DNA of 64,000 bases from Exilispira sp964581895 (GCA_964581895.1 CAZOPR010000003.1:266366-330365), one strand, 5' to 3'; shown: positions 27,995-38,283, counted from the first letter of the stretch. The notes: generated by a model from the letters alone, not told the origin. Made by a program: numbers and translations.

Positions 27995-29073
27995 AATCTC
28001 CCCTTTATAACTTGAAACTCGCTTTTTATTCCATTTATAACAGCGCCAAATGTCCCTGCAAAATCAGAAGAAGTTGCATTATAAAAATTTACTTTTTCAA
28101 ACAGAAACTTATTTGCATATTTTTCTGTACTATTATAAATTATTTTTGATAATTCTGTAACTTTTGAAATAGCTCCAGATATTATTATGGCAGAAGGATT
28201 AAAAATATTTATCAATGTTGCTGATAGTGCTGATAAAGAATCTATCCAGAATTCTGTGATTTCAACAATATCATTATCAGCTTCTTTTTTGATATATAAT
28301 TTTAATGCATCCTCTGCGCTTAAATTTTTTCCTCTTTCCTTTAACATCCTAACATAAGCTCCGACCGAACCATAAACTTCACTGCAATTTATCTTCCCGC
28401 ATGTACAAATATTCCTTTTTTCTCCTAATTTACTAAACCAAAGAGGAAGATGTCCAAATTCAGCAGCCCAGCCATTGCCTCCACTAATAACCTTATCTTT
28501 TGTAAATATCGCACCACCAATCCCTGTTCCTAATGCAATAAGCAAGGCGATATCATCTTCAGTTTTAAATATTTCTTTTTTCATATTTTGTTCATAATAA
28601 CCTTGTGAAGTGACATCATTAACTAAATTCAAGTATAGATAATCTAATTGAAATTTTTTTATCGAGCTACTAAATTCTATTTTATCTAAAAAAGGTATAT
28701 TGAAAGCTCCACCAATTACTTTTTTCAATCTATTATCTGGAAAACCTGGTGTTGCAAATGAAAAAGCAAAAGGTTTACTTAAGTTTAAATTTTTTTGGCT
28801 TAAAATTTTTTCAAATCTTTCAAATAAATTATTTATGAAGCTAATCTCAGATTTGTCAGAATCCTGAGTTTTCATTTTACAAGATTCAACAAGTTTGATA
28901 TTTATTATAAATTTATCTATATTCAAGTAAATATTTAAAGGAGAATTTTCTTTAAGACTTTCTTTACTATCATCAAACCTTGAAATATTAATTTCAAATA
29001 AACCAATTTTCGTATAAGTTCCACCAATATCAACACCAAAGCAATAAAAACTTGTTTTTTTCATCTTTATCAA
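27979..29073 (-). CDS. ROK-family sugar kinase
   Basis: ROK kinases phosphorylate glucose, mannose or N-acetyl sugars. The ATP loop is GVDIGGTYTKIGLF (about 14-27); the second phosphate motif is ALGTGIGGAIF, and the zinc-binding consensus is complete in GHLPLWF...CTCGKINCSEVYGS. The N-terminal third has an insertion of about 40 residues (SFKESLKENSPL region), giving 364 residues instead of about 300. No DNA-binding domain is present, so it is a kinase rather than a repressor. It is followed by the pyrophosphorylase gene with a 16-base overlap. Confidence 0.88.
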   Translation of the reverse strand: MIKMKKTSFYCFGVDIGGTYTKIGLFEINISRFDDSKESLKENSPLNIYLNIDKFIINIKLVESCKMKTQDSDKSEISFINNLFERFEKILSQKNLNLSKPFAFSFATPGFPDNRLKKVIGGAFNIPFLDKIEFSSSIKKFQLDYLYLNLVNDVTSQGYYEQNMKKEIFKTEDDIALLIALGTGIGGAIFTKDKVISGGNGWAAEFGHLPLWFSKLGEKRNICTCGKINCSEVYGSVGAYVRMLKERGKNLSAEDALKLYIKKEADNDIVEITEFWIDSLSALSATLINIFNPSAIIISGAISKVTELSKIIYNSTEKYANKFLFEKVNFYNATSSDFAGTFGAVINGIKSEFQVIKGRLWEKI

Positions 29074-29277
29074 ATCTTCTATAATTTCCTATTATTTTTG
29101 ATTTTTATTACTTTTAAACCAAAAACTTTAACCCTTCAAGGGGGAGTGACACAATTATCTTCAAATTACCTTTCTTTTTTTGAGATAAATCTAAGTTTCA
29201 AAATTTGCTAAGCAAATATTTATTTTTATTTTATATTATTTTATATTGAAATTTTTTTATTGAAATTATTTTTATAC

Positions 29278-30558
29278 TTATTTTTTAGGTCTAATAACTT
29301 CAATCCCATTCATATATGGTACCAAAACCTCTGGTATTTTAACAGAACCATCTGGTAATTGGTTCATTTCAAGTATAGGTATTAAAATTCTTGGTGATGC
29401 TATTAAAGTGTTATTTAAAGTATATGGATAATAAGTTGAACCATCTTTTGCTTTAACTTTTATTTTAGACCTTCGAGATTGAAAATCGTAAAAACTTGAA
29501 CAGGAATGAGTCTCTCCATAATTATCTCTTGATGGCATCCAGCATTCTATATCATTCTTTTTTACCTGACCAAGTCCAAGATCTCCAGTACAAACATCCA
29601 CTACCCTGTAAGGTAATCCAAGTTTTTCAATTATTTCTTTAGAATTCTGTAAAATAAAAGAATGAAAGTAATCTGATTCTTCCTTATTATTTTTACAGAT
29701 TATTACCTGTTCGATTTTTTCAAATTGATGTATCCTATATAATCCTTTAGTATCTTTTCCATAAGTTCCTGCTTCCCTTCTAAAGCAAGATGAGTAACCA
29801 GCATATTTTATTGGTAGTATATTTTCATCTATTACTTCATCATAGTGATAAGAAACAAGGGGAACTTCAGATGTACCTATAAGATATAATTCATCTTTTT
29901 CAATTGAATAACTTTGTTCTTTACCAACCGGGAAATAACCAGTGCCTGTCATTGCTATATCTTTGACTAAAAAAGGTGGATAAAAAGGTGTAAAACCTTT
30001 TTTAATCAAAGTATCCAGAGCAAATCTCATTATAGCCATCTGTAAAAGGACTCCTTCATTTTTCAAATAATATGTTCTACTTCCAGAGATTTTTGAAGCT
30101 CTATTAAAATCAACTATGTCTAAAAGAAGTCCAAGTTCAATATGATCTTTAAATGATTCGAATTCTTCTTTTCTTTTTATTCCACCTACTCTTTCAATTT
30201 CAACATTTTCAGTGTCATCTTTCCCAACTGGAACAGATTCATCTGGCGGATTTGGAATAGTTAATAGAATTTGATTTATTTCATCTTTTATTTTATTAAG
30301 TTTCTCATCCAGCTCTTTTTCTTTCTCAGTTAATTTTTGCATTTCAGAAAGTTTTACAGCCTTTTCATCTTTATTAAGTTTGCCTATTTCTTTTGAAACA
30401 GAATTTTTAATGCTTTTAATTTTTTCACTTTCTGAAGTTAATAATTTTCTTTGATTATTTAATTCAAGCAATTTATCAATATCAACCTTAAAATTTTTTT
30501 TGATTATTCCTTGTTTGACAAGTTCTTTATTCTCTTCAATAAATTTTAAATCTAACAT
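29278..30558 (-). CDS. serS: Seryl-tRNA synthetase
   Basis: This class II synthetase charges tRNA-Ser. Residues 1-105 are the long tRNA-binding coiled coil (LLTSESEKIKSIKNSVSKEIGKL). Motif 2 is YSSCFRREAGTYGKDTKGLYRIHQFEKIE, and the motif 3 region is LNNTLIASPRILIPILEMNQ followed by IPEVLVPYMNG. The usual NGSGLAVGR of motif 3 reads NNTLIASPR, a variant also seen in some other lineages. Length (426) is normal. It diverges from the adenosine deaminase gene across a 262-base AT-rich region that presumably holds both promoters. Confidence 0.96.
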   Translation of the reverse strand: MLDLKFIEENKELVKQGIIKKNFKVDIDKLLELNNQRKLLTSESEKIKSIKNSVSKEIGKLNKDEKAVKLSEMQKLTEKEKELDEKLNKIKDEINQILLTIPNPPDESVPVGKDDTENVEIERVGGIKRKEEFESFKDHIELGLLLDIVDFNRASKISGSRTYYLKNEGVLLQMAIMRFALDTLIKKGFTPFYPPFLVKDIAMTGTGYFPVGKEQSYSIEKDELYLIGTSEVPLVSYHYDEVIDENILPIKYAGYSSCFRREAGTYGKDTKGLYRIHQFEKIEQVIICKNNKEESDYFHSFILQNSKEIIEKLGLPYRVVDVCTGDLGLGQVKKNDIECWMPSRDNYGETHSCSSFYDFQSRRSKIKVKAKDGSTYYPYTLNNTLIASPRILIPILEMNQLPDGSVKIPEVLVPYMNGIEVIRPKK

Positions 30559-30819
30559 ACTAAACTCCTATGATAAAATCATGATTTTTAAGGAAAAAAA
30601 TACTTACATTTTGTCATAAAATTTTCTAATAAAAATTTACCATTTTAACAAAATTTTCCAATAAAAAATATTTATTTTTCTATTTTCACTTACCATTTTC
30701 ATTTGATTATATAATTATTTTAAATCTACATTTTAATTAATCAATTACCGATAAATTAAAAAACTACTAAATTATTTAGTCTAAAATTACTTTTTATTAT
30801 TTTATAACAGGTAAAAGGA

Positions 30820-31902
30820 ATGATTAAAAAACAAACTATAGATAATATAAAATTAAATTCAAAAGAGATACTATCAAAGTTTCCTAAAATTGAACTTCAC
30901 AGGCATCTTGAAGGCACAATGCCTATAGAAACTTTGTTTTATCTTTCACAAAAAAACAAATTAAATCTTCCAGATAATATTGAAGAATTTTCCAAACAGA
31001 TACAGTTTCCAAAAGATGATAAACCAGATTTTTTACTATTTTTGTCTAAATTTAAAAACAACTGGTATAAAAGTTATGAAGATATAGAAAAAGTATGTTT
31101 AGATTCTATCAAAGCACTTGAAAAAGAATCAATATTTTATATTGAATTAAGATTTTCACCAGAGCACTACAGTCTTGAAAATAATTTTGATAGAATTGAA
31201 GTGACAAAATTAATAATTAATTCTTGCAATAAAGCAGCTAAAGAAATAGGCTTAAATATTAAATATCTCATTACCTTCAATAGAGGCAAGCAAAATCAGA
31301 AAGAAATGATTGATTTATATAAGAAAATTATAAAATCAAATATTCCTGATATAGTAGGTATAGATCTTGCTGGGGATGAAATAAACTTTCCACCAAAAGA
31401 TTTTTCATTATTTTTCAATGAAGTTTACAATGATGGTATTTATAAATCCACTATTCATGCTGGGGAAGTAACTCCTCCATCTTCAATATGGGAAGCAATA
31501 ATGTTATGTTATGCTTCAAGAATTGGACATGGAGTTGCTGCTATTCATGATATCAATCTTCAAAAGTTCTTAAAAGAAAAGCAAATCGCACTAGAGCAAT
31601 GCATAACTTCCAATAGGCAAACTGGCTCCTGGCCTGATGAAAATACTCACCCTTGTGCAAAATTGATAGAAAATGGCGTACCAGTAACAATTAATACAGA
31701 TGACCCAGTCATACAAAATTCTGATTTAACAGACGATTACTTAAAATTAATTAATTACTTTTCCTTTGATTTTAATAAACTTATTGAAATAAACAAAACG
31801 GCAATAAATTGCTCTTTTTTAAGTGAAAATGAGAAAAGTGAAATACTTAAAAGGTATCTTAAAAAAGTAGCAGAATTTGAGAAAAAATATTTACAATCTT
31901 AA
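30820..31902 (+). CDS. add: Adenosine deaminase
   Basis: The 360-residue enzyme deaminates adenosine to inosine in purine salvage. Zinc ligands and catalytic residues are all present: ELHRHLEGTM (HxH), STIHAGEVTPP (His and catalytic Glu), RIGHGVAAI and VTINTDDPVI (Asp pair). The barrel order matches Add; the adenine-deaminase relative has the same motifs, so activity on adenine remains possible. AAAAGGA lies just upstream of the ATG. With upp this points to reliance on nucleobase and nucleoside salvage. Confidence 0.9.
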   Translation: MIKKQTIDNIKLNSKEILSKFPKIELHRHLEGTMPIETLFYLSQKNKLNLPDNIEEFSKQIQFPKDDKPDFLLFLSKFKNNWYKSYEDIEKVCLDSIKALEKESIFYIELRFSPEHYSLENNFDRIEVTKLIINSCNKAAKEIGLNIKYLITFNRGKQNQKEMIDLYKKIIKSNIPDIVGIDLAGDEINFPPKDFSLFFNEVYNDGIYKSTIHAGEVTPPSSIWEAIMLCYASRIGHGVAAIHDINLQKFLKEKQIALEQCITSNRQTGSWPDENTHPCAKLIENGVPVTINTDDPVIQNSDLTDDYLKLINYFSFDFNKLIEINKTAINCSFLSENEKSEILKRYLKKVAEFEKKYLQS

Positions 31903-32018
31903 AAAAGTAAAAACTTATTTTAATCCCTTATTTGAATTTTTTTTTATATATATTATAAGGTAATTATAGGATAAATTAAAAATTTTTTTAAAATTTCATT
32001 TATAAAAATATAATAAAT

Positions 32019-33683
32019 ATGAAGTTTTTAATCGAAAAAAATTTATCGATCCAGTCAATTCTTGAAAATATAAAAAAAAATAAACTTGAAAATATAAATG
32101 TAGATTTTTTAAACAAAGCCTTTGTCAATGTTCATCAAAAAATTGCTATTCTTGATAAAGAACTTGAGCATCTTAAAGATTCTACTAACCTTTCATTTGC
32201 AGATCTTTTAAAAGGCGATGTGTATTACAATACCGATGAAAATTCCTTTTGTGCCTCAAAACAAGGCTTTTTGATAGTAACTTCTTCAATTATTACAATA
32301 GAGCCAATTTTCATAGTATCCAATGATTCAATGAGATTATATTTAATAATGACACAAAGTATTTTAGCAAAATTGGATAAAGAACTTTTGTTACATGACC
32401 TTGATGAACTTCATAGCCCTTATATAGATAAAAAATTGATAGAAAATATATTTAATGAAAAAAAAAGTGGTATCTTCGTTATTGCAAAAGGGAAAGAACC
32501 AATAGATGGAAATTGTGAAAGAATTATCCCTCTTTTTGATGATAAAATTTCTGCTGGTAAACTTGATGAAAAAGGAAATATTGACTTTTTTGAAAGAAAT
32601 TTCTTAAGAAGTTTCAAAAAAGGGGATACAATCGCAAAAGTCATTCCAGAAAAATTAAATGAAGATGGCTATGATATTTTTGGTAAACCAATCCTTTCAA
32701 AATATGATAATGATCCTCTTTTTATTTGTGGTCTTAATGTTGAAAAAAATGAAGGATTTGTCACAGCCTCTTGTGATGGAGTTCTTTCTTTAGCTGGTAA
32801 AGTTATAAACATCCATTCTCTTGTTAAAATCTCAGGAGATGCTTCTTTATACACTGGAAATATTAATTGCAAATCCTCTATTCTAATAACAGGCAATATA
32901 TTGGAAAATATTGATGTTTATGTCGAAGGTGATTTGATAGTCAATGGAGTCATCTCTTCTTGCAACTCACTGCAGGTAAAAGGTAATATAATATGTAAAG
33001 GTGGAATAATAGGAAAAGCTAAAACACTTTATAACTGTGAAGGTACTTTATATTCGAAATATATAAGAAATGCAACTTTTTTTATTAAAAGAGATTGCAT
33101 TGTAGATGATGATATAATGAATTCGACTCTTTATGTCAATAAAAACCTGATTTGCTATACAAAAAAAGGAGTGATTTTATCTTCAATAATTCATTGCTCA
33201 AAAGATATAATTGCTAAATATCTTGGAAATGAACGAGGAAATGTCAATAAAATATATTTGGGCCATTCATATCTTGCTGAACAAAACTTGCAAGTCATTC
33301 ACAAATTAATAAATGAAACCCATAAAATTGAAAATGAGAAGATTAAAAAATTTAAACTTGAAATGCTTAGTAAATATGAAAAAAGAGTAAATTCTAAAAT
33401 TTATAATCTTCAAAGCCATATATTTGTTATAAATACAATATATCAAGATAATATTCTGATAGGACCTTTAAGTGAACATAAAGTTGAAAAAGATTATACA
33501 GAAGTTGCTGTTTATTATAAACCAGGCCCTGCTATTGCATTGATGAGTCTTCCTATTAAAATAAAAGAACGAATAGAAAATATTTTCAAATCATTGAAAC
33601 TTCTCGAAATAATTGATGAAAAATTTAAGAAAGAGCAAGCTCTTGAAAAAGAATCTAAGAAAAGTGAAGAAGATAAACGTTGA
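32019..33683 (+). CDS. DUF342/FapA-family protein
   Basis: The 554-residue protein matches DUF342: an N-terminal helical part, then KKGDTIAKVIPEKLNEDGYDIFGKPI (about 205-230), followed by a right-handed beta-helix of short strands (SLYTGNINCKSSILITGNILENIDVYVEGDLIVNGVI). A long coiled coil (about 430-470) and a C-terminal basic/acidic tail end it. The family is widespread in spirochaetes and clostridia and has been linked to envelope or polymer functions, without a settled activity. It has no signal peptide. No clear ribosome-binding site is visible. A tRNA gene follows after 61 bases. Confidence 0.8.
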   Translation: MKFLIEKNLSIQSILENIKKNKLENINVDFLNKAFVNVHQKIAILDKELEHLKDSTNLSFADLLKGDVYYNTDENSFCASKQGFLIVTSSIITIEPIFIVSNDSMRLYLIMTQSILAKLDKELLLHDLDELHSPYIDKKLIENIFNEKKSGIFVIAKGKEPIDGNCERIIPLFDDKISAGKLDEKGNIDFFERNFLRSFKKGDTIAKVIPEKLNEDGYDIFGKPILSKYDNDPLFICGLNVEKNEGFVTASCDGVLSLAGKVINIHSLVKISGDASLYTGNINCKSSILITGNILENIDVYVEGDLIVNGVISSCNSLQVKGNIICKGGIIGKAKTLYNCEGTLYSKYIRNATFFIKRDCIVDDDIMNSTLYVNKNLICYTKKGVILSSIIHCSKDIIAKYLGNERGNVNKIYLGHSYLAEQNLQVIHKLINETHKIENEKIKKFKLEMLSKYEKRVNSKIYNLQSHIFVINTIYQDNILIGPLSEHKVEKDYTEVAVYYKPGPAIALMSLPIKIKERIENIFKSLKLLEIIDEKFKKEQALEKESKKSEEDKR

Positions 33684-33744
33684 AAGTTAAGAATTGATTA
33701 ACTGAACCTTGACAATTATTGATTTAATGATTCAATAAATATGC

Positions 33745-33817
33745 GGGTGGTTAGCTCAACTGGCAGAGCACATGCTTGACGTGCATGGGGCTATAGGTTC
33801 AAGTCCTATACCACCCA
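33745..33817 (+). tRNA. tRNA-Val (anticodon GAC)
   Basis: A 73-base cloverleaf folds by hand: acceptor GGGTGGT (33745-33751) pairs with ACCACCC (33810-33816), discriminator A33817; D arm GCTC/GAGC; anticodon stem CATGC/GCATG (33771-33775 with 33783-33787), loop TTGACGT with anticodon GAC at 33778-33780; T stem ATAGG/CCTAT with loop TTCAAGT. CCA is not encoded. It ends only seven bases before the convergent stop of the ZIP transporter gene. Confidence 0.97.
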
Positions 33818-33823
33818 TATCTT

Positions 33824-34624
33824 CTATCCTAAAGCGACATCAAGAATCATCATTATTACAAATCCGAGCAAAGTTCCGATAGTTGCAATATCTGTATTTT
33901 TAGAATTCTGAGATTCTGGTATCAATTCCTCCACAACAACATATATCATTGCACCTGCGGCAAATGAAAGAGCATAAGGCAAAAGAGATTTTACATAGAT
34001 TACCAAAATTGCACCTAATATACCAAAAATAGGTTCTACAATCCCTGATAACTGACCTATAAAAAAGCTTTTACTTTTGCTAAACCCTTCCCCTCTTAAA
34101 GGCAAAGAAACCGCTGAACCTTCTGGGAAATTTTGTATCCCTATACCCAAGGCAAGAGTTATAGCACCAATAAGATTTGCTGAAGTTCCTTGAATCCCAA
34201 GAGCTCCAAAAGCAACTCCAACAGCAAGACCTTCTGGAATATTGTGAATGGTTACTGCTAAAGTAAGAAGAACTACTCTTTTAAAGCTACTTGATAGTCC
34301 TTCTGGTTTATCTTCACCCATATGTAAATGTGGTAACAAAAAATCTATTAAACGAATAAAAAAACCACCAGCAATAAAACCTATTGCAGCAGGCAGAATC
34401 GGATTTTTGCCCATTTGAGTGGATAATTCGATTGATGGTTGAAGTAATGACCAAAAACTAGCTGCTATCATAACTCCTGCAGCAAAACCAAGCATACCAT
34501 CAAGTGTTTTTTTACTGTAACTTTTAAATAAAAATACCACAGCTGCACCAGCCACAGTCATACCATAGGTGAATAAAGTTGCTAAAAAAGTCAAGAATAT
34601 AGGAGAAAAATTTTGATAATCCAT
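33824..34624 (-). CDS. ZIP-family divalent metal transporter
   Basis: This 266-residue inner-membrane protein has about eight membrane spans and should import zinc or other divalent metals. Span 4 carries HNIPEGLAVGVAFG and span 5 carries GIGIQNFPEGSAVSLPLRGEG, the paired metal-binding motifs of ZupT and related ZIP proteins. A His/Asp-rich loop (HLHMGEDKPEG) between spans 3 and 4 may bind metal. No metalloregulator binding site is evident upstream. A GGAGA sequence precedes the ATG. Confidence 0.92.
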   Translation of the reverse strand: MDYQNFSPIFLTFLATLFTYGMTVAGAAVVFLFKSYSKKTLDGMLGFAAGVMIAASFWSLLQPSIELSTQMGKNPILPAAIGFIAGGFFIRLIDFLLPHLHMGEDKPEGLSSSFKRVVLLTLAVTIHNIPEGLAVGVAFGALGIQGTSANLIGAITLALGIGIQNFPEGSAVSLPLRGEGFSKSKSFFIGQLSGIVEPIFGILGAILVIYVKSLLPYALSFAAGAMIYVVVEELIPESQNSKNTDIATIGTLLGFVIMMILDVALG

Positions 34625-34799
34625 TTTCTCTCCTTGTTTTTGGAAAAAATTTTTAATACAACACTTATCAAAGGGAAAAACTTATTAAAAAGGGCAAAAT
34701 CTTATAAATTGCAAAATTATCTAATCTGAATTTTTAAAATAAATTTCAATATCCAGCTGGCACAAATATTTAATTTTACATAATTATAATTAATTATAC

Positions 34800-36245
34800 T
34801 TAATTGTATTCTGCAAAGAAAGAAGAGTAAAATTTGCTGGTAGCATATAAATCAGCTTTTGAAATAAGTTCGAAAGGCGAATGCATTCCAACTACTGGAA
34901 CTCCAGCATCAATGGTATTAATACCATAATAAGCAACATATTTTGCAATGGTTCCACCACCACCTTCATCAACTTTGCCAAGCATAGCATATTGCCATGG
35001 TATCTTATTTGAATTTAAAAATCCTCTAATTTTACCAACAAATTCTGCATCTGCATCATTTGCACTATATTTTCCACCAGAACCAGTATATTTTGTAATA
35101 GCTACACCATAGCCTAATTTAGCTGCGTTTTGTAAATCATGAACCTGTTTATAAGGTGGGTTTACTCCTGCTGCAACATCTGAAGAAATGCAATTTGAAC
35201 TTAAAAAGGATTTTCGTAAATCAGAAAATGAAAGATTTTCGCCATTTAAAGCATTTGCAATCATAGAAAAAATATGATGTATAAGGTAAGAATCTGATCC
35301 TGTAGAACCAGATGAGCCTATCTCTTCTTTATCTACAATTAAAGCAACACCAGTCTTTTTGAAATTTGAATTTGCAATCAATGAAGATACTGCAAGATAT
35401 GAACATACTCTATCATCATGTCCATATGCTCCAATAATGGATCTATCGAATCCAACTTCTCTTACTTTTAATGCTGGGACTACTTCTATTTCACTTGAAA
35501 TGAAATCCTCTTCTTTAATCCCATAATTATTAAAAAGATACTCTAAAACATATAACTTAACTTTTTCTTTGACTATCTTATCTTTTACAGGTCTATTACC
35601 AACAATTACAACCATATTTTCGGCAGAAACAGCTTCAGATAATTTTTTATCGGATTGTACATTTCTTGATAAATGCGGAAGCAAATCAGATATAACAAAG
35701 ACTGGATCATTTTCTTTTTCACCAATAGTTATTTCAACTTTTTTACCACTTTCAAGCATAACAACACCATGCAATGCTAATGGAAGACTTAACCATTGGT
35801 ATTTTTTTATCCCACCATAGTAATGTGTTTTTAAAAGAGCAAAACCAGAATCTTCATAAAGTGGATTCTGCTTCAAATCTAACCTTGGGGCATCGGAATG
35901 TGCTCCAACAATATTTATCCCATTTGAAAAATTTAAATCTTCACCAATTTTGATAACAGCTAAAACTTTGTCTCTAAAATTCCAGAAAAATTTATCATTT
36001 GCCTTAGCTTTACCATTAAATTCTAAGATGTTTTTATATCCTACTGAAATTGCTTTATTTTGGAGATACTTTACAGATTCTCTTTCGGTTTTGCATTTTG
36101 AAATATAATCCATATATTCACTACAAATATTTTCCATTTCATTTTCTTCACTATGGCTTAATGATAGCCATATTGATTCATTCTTGTATAAAAGTTTTTC
36201 TTCTAATGCCTGGTATTTTGACTTTTTTTCTTTTTGTTCAGCCAT
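34800..36245 (-). CDS. M18-family aminopeptidase
   Basis: M18 enzymes are large zinc aminopeptidases, often acting on acidic N-terminal residues. Conserved segments are VGAHSDAPRLDLKQNP (zinc His and Asp), VIVDKEEIGSSGSTGSDSY (catalytic Glu pair) and MHSPFELISKADLY near the end (zinc His). The ATG at 36245 gives 481 residues and has AGAGGA at good spacing; an ATG 22 codons upstream adds a basic, unconserved tail and is less likely. Length fits the bacterial subgroup of about 450-480. Confidence 0.9.
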   Translation of the reverse strand: MAEQKEKKSKYQALEEKLLYKNESIWLSLSHSEENEMENICSEYMDYISKCKTERESVKYLQNKAISVGYKNILEFNGKAKANDKFFWNFRDKVLAVIKIGEDLNFSNGINIVGAHSDAPRLDLKQNPLYEDSGFALLKTHYYGGIKKYQWLSLPLALHGVVMLESGKKVEITIGEKENDPVFVISDLLPHLSRNVQSDKKLSEAVSAENMVVIVGNRPVKDKIVKEKVKLYVLEYLFNNYGIKEEDFISSEIEVVPALKVREVGFDRSIIGAYGHDDRVCSYLAVSSLIANSNFKKTGVALIVDKEEIGSSGSTGSDSYLIHHIFSMIANALNGENLSFSDLRKSFLSSNCISSDVAAGVNPPYKQVHDLQNAAKLGYGVAITKYTGSGGKYSANDADAEFVGKIRGFLNSNKIPWQYAMLGKVDEGGGGTIAKYVAYYGINTIDAGVPVVGMHSPFELISKADLYATSKFYSSFFAEYN

Positions 36246-36390
36246 ATTTTCCTCTTTAATTTTATATTTTTTAATAAAAATTGCCCCGCTTTTTAAAATT
36301 TGGCGAGGCAAAATTATTAAAATTTATATAAAGATTTCACAAAACTTAAAAAATGCAATGAATTTTCAATTAAAATAAAATTAAAAATAA

Positions 36391-37569
36391 TTAAATTATT
36401 CCCAATTGTTTTCCAGCTTTTTCAAATACTTCTAAAGCCTTATCTATCTGTTCGATTGTATGGGTAGCTATATAAGATGTCCTAATTATACATTTATTTT
36501 CCGGAACAGCTGGAGGGATAACACAATTTGCAAAAACACCCATATCATAGATAAGTTTCCAGAACCTAAATGTTAATTCCATATCGCCAATTATAATAGG
36601 TATAATAGGTGTTTGAGCATTACCAATATTAAATCCTATTCTCTTAAAACCTTCTGCTGCATATTTTGTAATCTTCCAGAGGTTTTCTATCCTTTCTGGT
36701 TCTCTTATCATTATTTCAAGTGCTTTATCTACTGTTGCAATGAGGGCTGGAGCTAATGATGCAGAGAAAATAAATGGTCTTGAATGATGTCTTATATAAT
36801 CAATGACTTTATAATCTCCAGCTACAAATCCACCTTGAGCAGCAAGTGATTTTGAAAAAGTTCCCATTATGATATCAACATCGTCTGTACAATTAAAATG
36901 ATCTGCAGTACCTCTTCCATTTTTCCCAAGTACTCCTAATGAATGAGCATCATCAACATAAAGTCTTGCTCCATGTTTTTTACATACTTTGATAAGATCA
37001 GGAAGTGGTGCAATATCTCCATCCATAGAATAAACTCCATCAACAACAACCATCTTCCCTTTATCTGGATACCTTTCAAGTAGTTTATCAAGATGTCCCA
37101 TATCATTATGTCGAAATCTAACTATCTCACCAAATCCAAGTCTTGTTCCATCAACAATAGATGCATGATCCAGTTTATCTATAAAAACTACATCATTTCT
37201 TGATATAAGAGCTGAAATAGCTCCTTGATTGGCAAAAAACCCAGTTGAATATATAATAGCATCTTCTTTTCCAACAAATTTAGCCAATTTTTTTTCGAGT
37301 TCCTCATGTAAGTCCAAAGTTCCATTTAAGAATCTTGAACCTGCACAACCAGTTCCGTGAATTTCAATGGCATTTTTTGCAGCTTCTTTTACTTCTGGAT
37401 GAGAGGTTAAACCAAGATATGAGTTTGAACCAAGCATAATAACTTCTCTTCCTTCCATTAAAACCACAGTATCGCTTTTTGCATGGTGAGGTCTAAAGTA
37501 AGGATAAAATCCTGCAGCTTTTGCTTTTTCTGGCTCATCATACTTAAAACACTTTTCAAAAATATCCAT
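36391..37569 (-). CDS. Alpha-oxoamine synthase (serine palmitoyltransferase/KBL-like)
   Basis: This PLP enzyme condenses an amino acid with an acyl-CoA. Motifs include GSNSYLGLTSHPEV, HGTGCAGSRFLNGTLDLHEELE, the cofactor stacking His in DHASIVDG, DDAHSLGVLGKNG and the PLP lysine in GTFSKSLAAQGGF. The opening AGFYPYFRP plus GCAGSRFLNGTLDLH are, as I recall them, closer to bacterial serine palmitoyltransferase and its relatives than to BioF or classical KBL, which would imply sphingolipid-type long-chain bases. No biotin genes or threonine dehydrogenase lie nearby. Substrate assignment is tentative; the fold and reaction class are secure. Confidence 0.88.
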   Translation of the reverse strand: MDIFEKCFKYDEPEKAKAAGFYPYFRPHHAKSDTVVLMEGREVIMLGSNSYLGLTSHPEVKEAAKNAIEIHGTGCAGSRFLNGTLDLHEELEKKLAKFVGKEDAIIYSTGFFANQGAISALISRNDVVFIDKLDHASIVDGTRLGFGEIVRFRHNDMGHLDKLLERYPDKGKMVVVDGVYSMDGDIAPLPDLIKVCKKHGARLYVDDAHSLGVLGKNGRGTADHFNCTDDVDIIMGTFSKSLAAQGGFVAGDYKVIDYIRHHSRPFIFSASLAPALIATVDKALEIMIREPERIENLWKITKYAAEGFKRIGFNIGNAQTPIIPIIIGDMELTFRFWKLIYDMGVFANCVIPPAVPENKCIIRTSYIATHTIEQIDKALEVFEKAGKQLGII

Positions 37570-37671
37570 AAAAGCCCCTTAATTGGTTGAATTATGAAAT
37601 CAATCAAAAATTAATAGTATTATTACATGAGATAAATTAATAAATTTTATTGATTTGTCAATCAATTATAT

Positions 37672-38283
37672 TTATTTTTCCAGATTTTCTGATACTAATT
37701 TCAACAGTTTTCCAAAATCCCTTTTACCATCATAAAATAATGTTAAAAAACCTTTATCTTTGGCACTTAAAAGAACATCAATATTATCATCAATTATTAA
37801 TATTTCAGAAGGTTCCAAAGATAGATTTCTTTGTAAACTTTCTAAATACAAAGATTCTTGCTTAACTGCTTTTAACTTTGAAGAAAAATAGCAGATCTTA
37901 TGAAGAGAAGGATCTTTTTTAAATATTGAACTTGAAATTGTGCTATCCAAATCCGCTGAGAAATAAATATCAATTTTTAGTAGATCTTTATAAATTAAAA
38001 CATTTTCTTTTTTTTCAATAAAATATTCGAATGATTTCTTATATTTTTTTTCAAGCTTTTCTATATAATCTGCATCAAGAATAAGTTCATTGAATGCTGT
38101 TTTTATAAAAGTTTCAAAATTTATTTTTCCTATTGTAAAAAAATAAAAATAAGGTGCAAATAAAAGGTTTTTTATTTTTGAAATAGAAAGATGCAAATCT
38201 TTTTTTATTTTTAAGATCAATGGATCATAATGAATTTTTAATATATCTATTTCAATATCGTAAATCAAAGCCTTAATTGGCAT
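37672..38283 (-). CDS. Degenerate HAD-superfamily hydrolase-like protein
   Basis: The 203-residue protein has the general HAD layout: an N-terminal strand ALIYDIEIDIL, a helical cap (about 25-95), a second strand IDIYFSADLDST, a Lys-bearing helix KAVKQESLYLESL and motif IV ILIIDDNIDVLLSAKDKGF. The nucleophile motif DxDx[TV] reads DIEID, so the second, acid/base Asp is Glu. This usually lowers or abolishes phosphatase activity, so a structural or altered role is possible. It lies between rpiB and the oxoamine synthase on the same strand. Confidence 0.65.
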   Translation of the reverse strand: MPIKALIYDIEIDILKIHYDPLILKIKKDLHLSISKIKNLLFAPYFYFFTIGKINFETFIKTAFNELILDADYIEKLEKKYKKSFEYFIEKKENVLIYKDLLKIDIYFSADLDSTISSSIFKKDPSLHKICYFSSKLKAVKQESLYLESLQRNLSLEPSEILIIDDNIDVLLSAKDKGFLTLFYDGKRDFGKLLKLVSENLEK

